The notes under the pieces: model-generated
The model's database searches: none
Seen by the model: only the letters and a program-made list of their open reading frames with translations
Told to the model about the DNA's origin: nothing
Part shown: one piece after another, positions 1-8,353 of the stretch
Layout of the letters: the number at the start of each line of letters is the position of its first letter
Numbering within the stretch: position 1 is the first letter of the stretch
Origin: Actinopolyspora mzabensis
GTDB lineage: Bacteria > Actinomycetota > Actinomycetes > Mycobacteriales > Pseudonocardiaceae
DNA length: 64,000 nucleotides
Assembly: GCF_900101095.1 (NCBI RefSeq)
Contig: NZ_FNFM01000004.1
Span: 372,001 to 436,000, forward strand
Direction: 5' to 3'
Made by a program: the position numbers and the translations under genes

Positions 1-165
1 TATCGGGCCACCATGACGACTCCCTACGTGGCGGCCGAACGCGGTTACGTCGATTCGGTGATCCGGCCCTCCCTTACGCGCGCCCGAGTGTCCGACGCGT
101 TGCTGATGCTCGAGGCGAAACGGGAGGACTCCCCGCCGAAGAAGCACAGCACCATGCCGCTGTGA
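1..165 (+). CDS. acyl-CoA carboxylase carboxyltransferase (beta) subunit, C-terminal end only
   Basis: Frame 1 is open from the window edge to a TGA at 163-165 and gives 54 residues. The stretch PYVAAERGYVDSVI followed by an Arg/Ala-rich helix is the usual C-terminus of propionyl/acetyl-CoA carboxylase carboxyltransferases, which move carboxyl from carboxybiotin to acyl-CoA. It aligns clearly with the tail of the second carboxyltransferase in this window (26237-27781), which has PYYAAERGLVDDVI and also ends in a Lys-His motif. The two are therefore paralogues. This copy lies outside the polyketide cluster and is probably the housekeeping one (inference). Its start and most of the protein are outside the window. 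Confidence 0.85.
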   Translation, partial: YRATMTTPYVAAERGYVDSVIRPSLTRARVSDALLMLEAKREDSPPKKHSTMPL

Positions 166-262
166 TCCCCTGGCGACAGGGCTCACCGTCCCGGCGATTT
201 CGCGAGAAAACGAGATCCGAGGCGGACCGTCTCCCGCCGGAAACCGTGCTCTAGCGAGGAAA

Positions 263-298
263 ACCCGACGGGCGTAGGCGTCCTACTCGACGTCGGGT
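263..298. terminator. intergenic hairpin between convergent genes
   Basis: Perfect 8-bp arms, acccgacg at 263-270 and cgtcgggt at 291-298, enclose a second stem, gtagg (274-278) with cctac (282-286). The hairpin sits between the + strand carboxyltransferase stop (165) and the - strand PucR stop (365), so it can serve both. There is no U-tract, as is common in high-GC actinomycetes. Confidence 0.6.
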
Positions 299-364
299 CT
301 TCCGGAATGAGAGTGGGCGGAAGGTTCCGCCTAGCGGGGGCCTGTCACCCCGAGCGGGGAGCCT

Positions 365-1597
365 TCATTCCGCCAGCCAGTCCTCGGTGTCGCCGGAGAG
401 CATGTTCGATGCCCGCAGCACTATCTCCATGTCGAAACGGGACTCGGGGTCGTGCAGTGCTTCGCCGAACAACTCGTCCAGCTGCCGTAACCGGTAGCGG
501 ACGGTCTGCGGGTGTACCCGCAGCCGCTGGGCGATCTCGGGGGCGCCACCGCGTGTCTGCAGCCAGCTCAGCAGGGTGGCGGCCAGCCGCGTCCGCTGTT
601 TCGGACGCAGCCCGCTCAGCGGTGCCAGCCGCTGCCTGGCGAGTTCCTTGATCAGATGTTCGTCCTGCAGCAGCAGGATGCTCGACAGGTCCTCGTGACA
701 CCGGTTGATGTGCTGGTCCGGCCACACGCCGGAGCGGATCAGCCCCATCATCCGACGGCACCAGCGCAGCGACTTGCCCGCTTGGTCGAGGGCGACCGGG
801 GAACCCACCACCACCCGCCACCCGGCCAGTTCGGTATCCCATTCGATCTCGTCCGGTTCACCGTGGTCACTGGGCAGCAACACGTGCGGTTCGACGCACT
901 CCAGATCGACCAGGGCGTTCCAGCGGGCCAACGGGGTGCCGGTTCCGGCGCGGGTTTCGTCGTACCGCTCCAGTGCCGCCACGGTTACCTGCCGCGGCAC
1001 CCGCCACTGCGCGGTGACGGCCGCTTCCTCGATGGTGCGCTGTGCCGGTTGTGGCTCCGAGACCAGCAACTCCAGCAGCCTCCTGCGCCTGCGGGCCAGT
1101 GTGCCCGCGGCACGGGCCTGCGCGGCCGCGTAGCCTTCCACCGCCAGGGCGGTCAGCTCGTCGATGTGGGCGAAGATCGCCTCGCCCAGCAACAGCGTGG
1201 TGCGTGGTGCAAGCCGTATCCGCTCGCCGATGCCCGCCACCCGCCGCCACGCCAGCCGTGCGCCGATCCGGTAGGCGGCCTGCAGGCTGTCCAGACTGCG
1301 ACCCTCTCGCATCTCGGCCTTGCCCAGCGCGCGATGCACCTCTGCGCAGCGTCGCAGCGGTGTGCTCGGTTCGGCGATGCGGTCGACGAACCTGGTCAGG
1401 GCTTCCTCGATACCACGACGTATCGCGTGTACGTAGTGCTGGTCCAGCGGGCGGGCGTACTCGGGGATCCGCCGTTGGATCTCGGTGAGGATCTGGGTCG
1501 CCAGACTGGGTATCTCGGGCCGCAACAGGGTGGCGAGATTGTCGGGGAGCGCGGCCCACAGTCTGGTGGACTCGGTACTGTTGGCCAGTTTCGGCAT
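365..1597 (-). CDS. PucR-type transcriptional regulator
   Basis: 410 residues. The last 60 or so carry the PucR C-terminal helix-turn-helix (VHPQTVRYRLRQLDELFG), a DNA-binding domain found in PucR, CdaR and many actinobacterial regulators. The N-terminal 130 residues are helical (PEYARPLDQHYVHAIRRGIE) and resemble the RsbRD-like sensor part of this family. The middle region is variable and gives no ligand clue. The ATG has a good ribosome-binding site, gagggagggtt, directly upstream. The gene stands alone, facing away from the cupin gene and convergent with the carboxyltransferase. Its target is unknown; such regulators often control neighbouring metabolic genes. Confidence 0.85.
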   Translation of the reverse strand: MPKLANSTESTRLWAALPDNLATLLRPEIPSLATQILTEIQRRIPEYARPLDQHYVHAIRRGIEEALTRFVDRIAEPSTPLRRCAEVHRALGKAEMREGRSLDSLQAAYRIGARLAWRRVAGIGERIRLAPRTTLLLGEAIFAHIDELTALAVEGYAAAQARAAGTLARRRRRLLELLVSEPQPAQRTIEEAAVTAQWRVPRQVTVAALERYDETRAGTGTPLARWNALVDLECVEPHVLLPSDHGEPDEIEWDTELAGWRVVVGSPVALDQAGKSLRWCRRMMGLIRSGVWPDQHINRCHEDLSSILLLQDEHLIKELARQRLAPLSGLRPKQRTRLAATLLSWLQTRGGAPEIAQRLRVHPQTVRYRLRQLDELFGEALHDPESRFDMEIVLRASNMLSGDTEDWLAE

Positions 1598-2041
1598 AAC
1601 CCTCCCTCGTGGAACGGAGGCGAGGAGAACCGGTTCGCGACTCCGGTTCTTGCTCCGTAGTTCGTGCTACTGATGAGTAATCACTCTAGTGACAGTTTCC
1701 CGGGATGCTTAATAGCCCGTTTGGGTGAGCGCGGTGTGTCATTTATTGGTAACACGTGAAAAATGGAGATATTTTGTTTTTCGTTAGGTTTTCGCGCAGT
1801 AGGTTCGAATATGCATCTGCAATTGCACGAATGTCCGCGCGGTGCCATTTCGAAGAGCGTGACTTTTCCGGTTCGTGTGGTTCGGGGTGTTCGCCGAGCC
1901 GTAGTTCCAGAGCAACCCGTAGCGTCGGGAAAGTAGGGATCCGGCCGCCCGATGTCGAGCGCGCGGAGCGAGAATTCGCGAGGGGTTCCGCCGATCGGGA
2001 ACGCGGAGGCCGAGTCGACGGAGTCGCACTAGACTCGGGGC
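1598..2041. promoter_or_regulatory. divergent intergenic region, AT-rich core
   Basis: 444 bp separate the PucR-type gene (-) from the cupin gene (+). About 1675-1860 is clearly less GC-rich than its surroundings and probably holds the promoter of the regulator. I see no convincing gene here; the short frames lack the codon bias of real genes. No clear operator was found. Confidence 0.4.
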
Positions 2042-2413
2042 ATGACTGATCATCCGGTTGACATCGCGGACAAGCTCTCCCGGGTTTCCGAGCACTGGGC
2101 GCCGAAAGTGGTGGCCCGGCTCAACGACTACGAGATCAAGGTGGTCAAGGTTCAGGGCGAGTTCGTCTGGCACACCCACGAGGACACCGACGAACTCTTC
2201 CTCGTCGTCGACGGTGAACTGACCATTCAGTTGCGGGACGGCGATGTTCGACTGCGCCCCGGGCAGTTGTACGTCGTTCCTCGCGGGGTGGAGCACTGCC
2301 CCGTGGCCGAGGGGGAGGTGCACGCGGTTCTCATGGAGCCGCGCGGAGTGGTCAACACCGGTGACGCGACGGACAGCTCACTGACGGCGTCCTACGACGA
2401 TTCGCTGGCCTGA
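2042..2413 (+). CDS. small single-domain cupin protein
   Basis: 123 residues, essentially one conserved cupin barrel. Motif 1 (VWHTHEDTDELFLVVDGEL) supplies the His-His-Glu metal ligands and motif 2 (LRPGQLYVVPRGVEHCPV) the last His. Stand-alone cupins of this size are usually metal-binding enzymes or small-molecule sensors; the substrate cannot be told. ATG start follows ctcgggg closely. A short hairpin (ccgga/tccgg near 2418-2430) lies between this gene and the convergent YdeI-like gene, so it appears to be monocistronic. Confidence 0.85.
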   Translation: MTDHPVDIADKLSRVSEHWAPKVVARLNDYEIKVVKVQGEFVWHTHEDTDELFLVVDGELTIQLRDGDVRLRPGQLYVVPRGVEHCPVAEGEVHAVLMEPRGVVNTGDATDSSLTASYDDSLA

Positions 2414-2462
2414 GCGCCGGACAGTCCGGAGCCGAGAGGAGGCGGTGGGAGCGGCCCGGTGC

Positions 2463-3038
2463 TCAGTGCAACTTGCGGTGCTCGGCCAGCATGGCTACGA
2501 AGCGGGAGATTCGGCGAGCGCGGGTGTCGGCTCGTTTGGCGTCGGCCACCCGGTGCAGGATCGCGTACCGGTTCTGGCTGTCGAGGGCGTCGAAGAACTC
2601 CCTGGCCGTCGGGTTGGCGTCCAGCTCACGCCGGAGGTCTTCGGGCACCGTGGCCGTGCGCTGCGGTTCGTAGGCCGCCTGCCACCTGCCGTCCTGCTTG
2701 GCCTTCTCGACCTCGCGTTGTCCGGGCTCGCGCATCCGCCCCGCTTCGATGAGGCGCTCCGCGTTGTCCCGGTTGATCCTCGACCACTTGCTCCGAGGTT
2801 TGCGCGGGGTGAAGCGCTGCAACCAGGAGCTGTCGTCGAAGGAGCGCTTCACGGCGTCGATCCAGCCGAAGCACAGCGCCTCGTCCAGGGCTCGCGCGTA
2901 GGAGACGGAGGTCGTCGCCGCGTTCTTCTTCGCGATGCGCAGCCACACCCCCGAGGAGTCGTCGTGGTTGTTCGCCAACCAGTTCCGCCACTCCTCGCCG
3001 GAGGCGAATTCGAGTACCGGTTCGTTCTCCGTCGTCAT
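2463..3038 (-). CDS. YdeI/OmpD-associated family protein
   Basis: 191 residues from the ATG at 3038; a longer reading frame upstream is out-of-phase noise from the next gene. The N-terminal part, EEWRNWLANNHDDSSGVWLR and the following ALCFGWIDAVKRSFDD, matches the YdeI family, and the C-terminal YdhG/YdeI tail has the pattern RRISRFVAMLAEHRKLH. Members have been linked to protection against bacteriocins and peptides in some bacteria, but the biochemical role is unclear. It lies 31 bp downstream of the DUF397 gene on the same strand and could be co-transcribed with it. Confidence 0.75.
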   Translation of the reverse strand: MTTENEPVLEFASGEEWRNWLANNHDDSSGVWLRIAKKNAATTSVSYARALDEALCFGWIDAVKRSFDDSSWLQRFTPRKPRSKWSRINRDNAERLIEAGRMREPGQREVEKAKQDGRWQAAYEPQRTATVPEDLRRELDANPTAREFFDALDSQNRYAILHRVADAKRADTRARRISRFVAMLAEHRKLH

Positions 3039-3069
3039 GCCCCGATCCAACCAGAACCGGTTCCCGCTC

Positions 3070-3420
3070 TCAGCTGTACTCCAGCGCCCCCCGCCGCACG
3101 GCGTCCAGGAAGTTGTTCCAGTGCGAGCGGTCGAAGACCAGCACGCCGCCGTGCGGATTCTTCGAGTCCCGCATCGCCACGCCGCCGGTCGGGTAGGCGA
3201 CCTCGACGCAGTTGCCGCCCTGGTCCGAGCTGCGGCTGCTCTTGCGCCAACTCTTCTCCGGAACGGTCGCCACTTCCACACAGGAACCCTGATCTCCGCT
3301 GTAGCTGCTCTTGCGCCAGCTCATCTCCTCCGGGACAGTCGCCACTTCCACGCAGGATCCCTGGTCAGCGCTGTGACTGCTCTTGATCCAGGTCAGTCGT
3401 GACTGCGAGAGCGAAATCAT
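3070..3420 (-). CDS. DUF397 protein with three tandem motif copies
   Basis: 116 residues. DUF397 proteins are usually 60 to 70 residues and contain one W-R-K-S-S...CVEVA module. Here the module occurs three times: residues 11-27, 35-51 and 58-75. The third leads into the normal DUF397 ending (RDSKNP then FDRSHWNNFLDAVRRG). Small DUF397 proteins work with the adjacent XRE regulator in WhiJ-like loci of Streptomyces, where they are thought to modulate it. The start codon overlaps the stop of the regulator as ATGA (3417-3420), so the two are translationally coupled. The repeated N-terminal modules look like recent internal duplications. Confidence 0.85.
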   Translation of the reverse strand: MISLSQSRLTWIKSSHSADQGSCVEVATVPEEMSWRKSSYSGDQGSCVEVATVPEKSWRKSSRSSDQGGNCVEVAYPTGGVAMRDSKNPHGGVLVFDRSHWNNFLDAVRRGALEYS

Positions 3421-4277
3421 GAGTACTCCTTCGCGACCGATTCGATCATTGTGGTTGAGTCGTCCGGAGACAGGGCAAGAGCACAGAGATGTTCGAAAGC
3501 CACGGTGTGCGCCTCGATTTCACCGGGTTCCTCCAAGTAGAGTGCACCTGCTCGATGTTCGACGTAGGTGACGCCCGGGTCGTCAGCCCAAGGAAAATCC
3601 AGGACCTGGAAGCGACCAATCATACCCGGATGAGCGCCGTACTCGAAAGGGATGACCTGCACGGTGATTTTTGGCCGCTTGCTCATCGAGTTCAGATGCA
3701 CGAGCTGTTCGTGCATGACCTCTCTGCTACCGACACTGCGACGTAGCACTGCCTCATCCAACACTGCCCATACACGCAGCGGCTTGTCTTCCCGAGTGAG
3801 CGATTTCTGCCTGGACATGCGGACTTCGACGTGCTGGTCTATTTGTTCCTGGTGCCGTTCCACTGTGCCCCGTTGGGAAACAGCCCTCGCGTACTCGCGT
3901 GTCTGAAGCAAACCGGGGATGAGTTGGGCCTCATAGATGCGTATCTGCGAGGCACCTTGTTCGAGACCGACGAACGGGGAGAACCAGTCGGGGAGGGCTT
4001 CGGATTCGTAACTCTCCCACCAGCCCTTCTTACGGGCGTCCCTGGCGGCTTGAAGATAGTAGGGCCAGCGGTCCTCAGGCACACCGAACAGCGGGAGCAG
4101 GATCTCCTCGAGATCGCGGACCTTGGGTGGCACGAAGGCTGTCTCAATGTGGCCGACCTTCTGGGGGCTGCAGCGCAGCTTCTTCGCCACATCCCCGCGT
4201 TCAAGCGTGGCCTCTTTGCGCAGACGCGTCAGTTCGTGGGCCAGCCATCTGCGCCACACGGTCGGGCTTGAAGCCAC
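3417..4277 (-). CDS. XRE-family regulator with DUF5753 domain (WhiJ-like)
   Basis: 286 residues from a GTG at 4277, chosen because ccggaggtcaggc precedes it; the frame opens further upstream but without a ribosome-binding site. Residues 5-65 are a helix-turn-helix (LRKEATLERGDVAKKLRCS). The rest is the DUF5753 sensor domain common to actinobacterial WhiJ-like regulators, with PGLLQTREYARAV and a tail rich in short beta strands. These proteins typically pair with a DUF397 protein and influence development or antibiotic production. The palindrome at 4395-4409 in its upstream region is a candidate own operator. Confidence 0.85.
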   Translation of the reverse strand: MASSPTVWRRWLAHELTRLRKEATLERGDVAKKLRCSPQKVGHIETAFVPPKVRDLEEILLPLFGVPEDRWPYYLQAARDARKKGWWESYESEALPDWFSPFVGLEQGASQIRIYEAQLIPGLLQTREYARAVSQRGTVERHQEQIDQHVEVRMSRQKSLTREDKPLRVWAVLDEAVLRRSVGSREVMHEQLVHLNSMSKRPKITVQVIPFEYGAHPGMIGRFQVLDFPWADDPGVTYVEHRAGALYLEEPGEIEAHTVAFEHLCALALSPDDSTTMIESVAKEYS

Positions 4278-4394
4278 GCCTGACCTCCGGTCTCTTCCGT
4301 GCCTGTCTCTTCGTCCACGACGTACGAGTGTTCGCCAACAGTATCGTTTGAACACGCAGTGTCATATCACTACACCTGATCAGGCAATAGAGAT

Positions 4395-4409
4395 ACTTAG
4401 AAGCTAAGT
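4395..4409. promoter_or_regulatory. palindrome ACTTAG-AAG-CTAAGT, candidate XRE operator
   Basis: Perfect 6-bp arms around a 3-bp centre, in the AT-rich gap (4278-4498) between the divergent XRE gene and the small + strand gene. It is well placed to control both. No other copy was seen nearby. The assignment to the XRE regulator is inference from position. Confidence 0.4.
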
Positions 4410-4498
4410 TTAGTCTATAAGTAGTGCTGGATATCACAACCCTTCTCCTTGAGAGGGAGTCCGGCACAAGGCGGAAACTTTCAGGTCAGGAGGTAGTC

Positions 4499-4810
4499 AT
4501 GAGCAACAACGAGATCCTCGCTGCGGAGCACGCACCGGCTGAGCCGATGGGAGACGAAGCCGAGTTCGCCGCGCTGGTGGAGAGCTTCGTTCGCGAGCAG
4601 GCGCCGCGCGTGTTCGCGCTGGCCGAGGAGATGGGGGGGGGGGAGCGCGGCGACGCCGAGATCTCCGCGTGAGGCCTCGCCTTGGAAGAACATGCCGAAG
4701 TGTTCGGTGTGGAGGGGCGGCTGCGGGGAAGTTTCGGCTCCGCCGAGAGCGCGTGCGAGGTGTTCGGGATGACTCGCGAGCTCCGGCTGGTCTGGTTGCC
4801 GGAACCGTGA
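4499..4810 (+). pseudogene. small conserved-looking gene interrupted by an in-frame TGA
   Basis: The ATG at 4499 follows aggaggtagtc, an excellent ribosome-binding site. Translation runs 57 residues (SNNEILAAEHAP...RGDAEISA) to a TGA at 4670-4672. The same frame then stays open with normal GC3 bias for 45 more codons (GLALEEHAEVFGVEGRLRGS ... RLVWLPEP) to a TGA at 4808-4810. The simplest reading is a 103-residue protein in which a TGG (Trp) codon became TGA. An 11-G run at 4633-4643, just before the stop, adds an in-frame Gly-Gly-Gly and is prone to slippage. The gene faces the XRE/DUF397 pair across a short promoter and may be a third member of that locus. A sequencing error at the TGA is possible. 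Confidence 0.6.
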
Positions 4811-4990
4811 GCCGATGTTGCTTCGCCGGGCGGAACGCGTCGTCGCCGCGGATTCGTGTTCGACGACGCGTTCACCGGTATTCGCCTGGGTTGGGGCAGC
4901 GGTAGGGAACCTTTCGGAAAATCGCTGTTCGGTCCACAGCGGTCGTGGCCGGGCGGTTGTCCGTTCCCTCGGCCGGAGCGCGGTGGGTAC

Positions 4991-5413
4991 TCAGTCGTGC
5001 GGCTCGACGATCGGCGTGTTCTGCGCGGCGGCCAGCCACCACCGCCCGTCCCGTTCGACCAGGGTGTACAGCGCCATCTCGGAGAACCCCGTCTCGTCGA
5101 GCGCCCGACGGCGGATGTGCGCGATCGCCACGCCGGGAGCCGGAGCGGTGACCCGCACGACCTCGAACCGCGAGGGTGGCGCCGCCTCCGCCGCCATGAG
5201 CACGCGATGCGTGTCGAGCAGTTCCTCGACGTCGTCCAGCGTCTCCCCGTAGGGAGTGCCCCAAAGCACGTCCGCCGCGAAGTCGCGGTCGTAGAGTTCG
5301 GTGTCGTAGGTGTCCAGGCCCCGCTGCAGCTGGGCGGTGAAGCGCTCCACCGCCCGCTCCGCAGCTTCCCGAACCGTCGGGTCATCCAGTCGTGGTCGGA
5401 TCTTCGTGGTCAT
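4991..5413 (-). CDS. SnoaL-like / SgcJ-EcaC family protein
   Basis: 140 residues from the ATG at 5413, which has ggaggagcagcgc upstream. It begins with two helices (VREAAERAVERFTAQLQRGL) and continues as the cone-shaped alpha+beta barrel of the NTF2/SnoaL superfamily (YDRDFAADVLWGTPYGET; YTLVERDGRWWLAAAQNTP). Members include polyketide cyclases, ketosteroid isomerase-like enzymes and small-molecule-binding proteins of unknown role. It is a single gene far from the polyketide cluster, so a link to that pathway is not supported. Confidence 0.75.
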   Translation of the reverse strand: MTTKIRPRLDDPTVREAAERAVERFTAQLQRGLDTYDTELYDRDFAADVLWGTPYGETLDDVEELLDTHRVLMAAEAAPPSRFEVVRVTAPAPGVAIAHIRRRALDETGFSEMALYTLVERDGRWWLAAAQNTPIVEPHD

Positions 5414-5505
5414 GCGCTGCTCCTCCGAACGGAATCGAACCGAGGTTAGGACCTCGACCGAACTCGAAGTCAATCTCGGAAAGCGGGGTCGCGTGAACGG
5501 TTCGG

Positions 5506-6253
5506 TCAGCGGCGGACGAGGATGGCGAGGTAGCCGTGTCCCGTTTCCTCGTGGTCCACCTCGCTCAACCGCCAGGACGAGAACTCCGACAGCCTCGTGA
5601 GCTCCTCGACGGAGCACAGCAGGTAGTCGAAGAACGGTGTCGCCCATCGTGCGTGCCGGATTCGCATCCGGAGTTGTCCCGGCAGTCTTCCTCGCGCGCG
5701 GTTGTGCCGGTGGTAGTCGAGGTGCTCGGAAGCCTCGGTGTGGTGCGGATCGAAGCCGGACGCGAGCACCCGCGTATCCGGGTTGGACACCCGGGCGAGC
5801 TCTTCGAGTACGCGAGCCGCCTGCTCACGGCCACCCGGCAGTCCGATGTTCTGGCCGAGCAGCAGGATCGTGTCGAAGGCACCGACACCGTCCGGCAGGG
5901 CGTCGGCGCACCCGACCATCGCGGCGGCACCGCGATCGCGTGCCGCGTGCACGGCGCCGGGCGAGGAGTCGACCCCCGAGCACGTCGAAACCGTAGCTGG
6001 TCAGCGGAACGGCGTGCCTGCCCACCCCGCAGCCGAGGTCGAGCACCCTGCCGGTGATCCCCGGTGCGGCACGCCGCTCGATCGCGGGCCAGTCGGCCCG
6101 GTTGGCGAAGTAGGGAGCGAGGTCGTTCACGCCGATCAGACCGTCGTCGCGCTCGACGATCTCGAAGGCCGCCCTGCCCTGGTGGTGCTGCCGAAGAGCA
6201 GCGCCGAACGCGTCACCGACCCTCGGTTTCTCATCCGCGGCGGGCATGATCAC
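5506..6253 (-). pseudogene. class I SAM-dependent methyltransferase, frameshifted
   Basis: Two overlapping frames make one methyltransferase. The N-terminal frame (GTG 6253 or ATG 6247) reads through the SAM-binding motif I, GRVLDLGCGVGRH, to SYGFDVLG. The C-terminal frame continues exactly from there as VDSSPGAVHAARDRGAAAM through DTILLLGQNIGLPG to a normal end with LAILVRR. The switch is at a run of five C on the + strand (5973-5977); removing one base restores a single protein of about 248 residues. Either the gene is inactive, the base is a sequencing error, or slippage occurs. The substrate is unknown. Confidence 0.75.
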
Positions 6254-6348
6254 GCAGCCTGCCAGGCACCGCCCTCCGACGCGAACGGATTTCCCGGCGC
6301 CGCTCGGCCGGTGCCGACCGGGGTTGCGTGCCTACATCGACCGCGCGT

Positions 6349-6951
6349 CTACAACCAGTCGTGCTCCCTTGCGTATCTCGCTGCCTCGTGTCTGGTACGG
6401 CTCTGGGTCTTCTGCATCGCGCTGGAGAGGTAGTTACGTATCGTGCCCTCCGCCAGGTGGAGCCGGGTAGCGATGTCGGCGACCGAGTAGCCCTCGCCAG
6501 TCACCCGCAACACGTCCAGCTCACGGTCGCTGAGCGGGCAGTCGTCGACGACGGCGAGTGCGGACACTTCCGGGTCGATCCAGCGCTTGCCCTCGTGCAG
6601 CGTCGCGATGACCGAGGCGATGTGCGCCGGTTCCGCGGACTTGCTGACGAAGCCCTGCACCCCGAGCTTCAGCGCTTTGCGGAGCACTCCGGGCCTGGCG
6701 TGGCGGGTCAGCATGAGAATCACCTGGTCCGATCGCTCGTGACGGATCGACGAGACGGCGCCGAGACCGTCCACACCCGGCATCTCCAGGTCGATGACGA
6801 GCACATCGGGCCGGTGATACAGCGTGGTCCGGACTGCCGCCTCGCCCTCCTCGGCTTCGGCGAGCACAGTGATCTCGCCCTCGAGCGGAAGCAACGACGC
6901 CAGTGCCTTGCGGAGCAGGGCCTCGTCATCGGCGAGCACCACCGTAGTCAT
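6349..6951 (-). CDS. NarL/DesR-type response regulator
   Basis: 200 residues. The receiver domain (1-120) has the acidic pair in LADDEA, phospho-acceptor Asp in VLVIDLEMPGVDG and Lys in FVSKSAEP. The C-terminal LuxR-type helix-turn-helix is LSDRELDVLRVTGEGYSVAD with LAEGTIRNYLSSAMQK. The start overlaps the kinase stop as ATGA (6948-6951), so the pair is coupled. It lies opposite an ABC exporter operon, an arrangement common in actinobacteria in which the pair senses membrane or drug stress and controls the exporter. The signal is unknown. Confidence 0.92.
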   Translation of the reverse strand: MTTVVLADDEALLRKALASLLPLEGEITVLAEAEEGEAAVRTTLYHRPDVLVIDLEMPGVDGLGAVSSIRHERSDQVILMLTRHARPGVLRKALKLGVQGFVSKSAEPAHIASVIATLHEGKRWIDPEVSALAVVDDCPLSDRELDVLRVTGEGYSVADIATRLHLAEGTIRNYLSSAMQKTQSRTRHEAARYAREHDWL

Positions 6952-8090
6952 TGATCTTCCTCCTCTCGTCTGCGCGCGGTGTCGGTGTGTGAGTGCGGCA
7001 ATGTCGCGGCGGTGACGAAACGCCCGTCCCGTTGCTCCACCCTCAGCTCGCCTCCGTGGTCGACCACTCGCTCTCGGAGGGTGGTGAGCCCGCCGAGTTC
7101 GGGCAGCGAGGTTTCCTGGACACCGTCGTTGACGATGGTGATGCCGGAATCCGAGAGCGTGATCCGAACCTGGTTCGCCTGGGCGTGTCGCAGGATGTTG
7201 GTCGTCGTCTCCCGGAGGACCTGACCGAGCAGTTCGTTGTCCCGTTCCTCGAGCTCGGCGTCCCGGTCGACGAGCACGCCGATGCCCGCGGCTTCCAGAA
7301 GGTTCTTCGCGTTCTCCAGCTCCGCGGCGAGGTTGAGTCGCCGCTGCGCGTACACGAGCTCCCTGGTCCTGGTGATGGTGTCGGTGATCAGGGCGCTGAT
7401 TTCCCGGAGCTCCCCCTCGACGCGGTCGGCGTCGGCACGCACCAGCTTCTGGGCCAGCGCGATCTTCAACTTGACCACGTGCAGGGTGTGCCCCTGAATG
7501 TCGTGCAGATCACCGGCGAACCGCACGCGTTCCCTGGCGACGGCCAGTTCCGCTTCCCGCTCGCGGGACTCCGCCAACTCCTCCAGAACGTCGTAGTACC
7601 ACTGGCCCGCGAACATGCCCGCGGTCACCACCACAGTGGTCCCCACCGGGATGAGGACGTTGGCGAACAGCACGTCGGGGACGCTCTGTTGTGACACCAG
7701 CAGCCGCGCCGCACCCGTCGCGGCGACGAAGGCGGTCAACGCCACGGCGCTCACGCCACGATACCGGGGCAGCTTCGGAGCGTAGACGGCTCCTACGATC
7801 GTGACACCGTAGAACGCCGTATCGCCGTTCATCACCAGTACTCCGGCGAGCCACACCGCCGAGGTGACGAGCAGACAGGGCAGCACGACCCGCGAGATGC
7901 CGGTCGGCGTCCATCGCGCGACGGCCACCAGTGCCGCGGCGACGCCCAGGCTCAGGACGGTGGTCTCCCACCACGTGCGGGAGTCGAGCACCACCAGCAG
8001 TGCGCCGACCGGAGCGATGGCCACGACCATCGTCGCGACGTTCAGTCTGCGCATCCGTCCCCGCGTGGTCTCGATGCGCTCGTTCGTCAT
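6948..8090 (-). CDS. DesK-type sensor histidine kinase
   Basis: 380 residues from the ATG at 8090, preceded by gaggagcac; a GTG 39 nt upstream is possible but lacks this site. The N-terminal half contains several membrane spans (VAIAPVGALLVVLD; ETTVLSLGVAAALVAVARW; GTTVVVTAGMFAG). The dimerisation helix has the phospho-acceptor His in FAGDLHDIQGHTLHV, typical of the HisKA_3 family. The ATPase domain follows with LRETTTNILRHAQANQ and GLTTLRERV. It phosphorylates the coupled regulator downstream. The membrane part has no recognisable ligand domain, which fits sensing within the bilayer. Confidence 0.92.
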   Translation of the reverse strand: MTNERIETTRGRMRRLNVATMVVAIAPVGALLVVLDSRTWWETTVLSLGVAAALVAVARWTPTGISRVVLPCLLVTSAVWLAGVLVMNGDTAFYGVTIVGAVYAPKLPRYRGVSAVALTAFVAATGAARLLVSQQSVPDVLFANVLIPVGTTVVVTAGMFAGQWYYDVLEELAESREREAELAVARERVRFAGDLHDIQGHTLHVVKLKIALAQKLVRADADRVEGELREISALITDTITRTRELVYAQRRLNLAAELENAKNLLEAAGIGVLVDRDAELEERDNELLGQVLRETTTNILRHAQANQVRITLSDSGITIVNDGVQETSLPELGGLTTLRERVVDHGGELRVEQRDGRFVTAATLPHSHTDTARRREEEDQ

Positions 8091-8257
8091 GTGCTCCTCG
8101 TCGTCGAGCCGGTCGAAAAGGTACGCCACGGGGACCGGAAGGAAGCCGATAGCGTCGGTACCGGTGGAACACGCGGCCTTCCGGGTGCCGTTCCGATGTT
8201 CCGGGATCGAACGGCTGAGTTCGTCCGAGTGTCCTCCCGGCTCGCCATGCCGGGTAG

Positions 8258-8300
8258 TGACACGGTGTCATACGTTCACTCGAAAAATGTCATGGTGAAC
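8258..8300. promoter_or_regulatory. inverted repeats between two-component and ABC operons
   Basis: The divergent region 8091-8353 carries tgacac-g-gtgtca (8258-8270) and, just beside it, gttcac (8274-8279) matched by gtgaac (8295-8300). Both lie where promoters of the two operons must be. They are candidates for the response regulator's binding site; no experiment supports this. Confidence 0.35.
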
Positions 8301-8353
8301 AGGTGACGTGATTCCACTGGTCGGTGAGTGCCGTGGTTGCTGGGATCGAAGCC

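Noticed and set aside
4633-4643. Poly-G tract as the cause of a frameshift in the small gene
   Set aside because: The frames before and after the tract agree at the present length; the premature end is due to the TGA at 4670.
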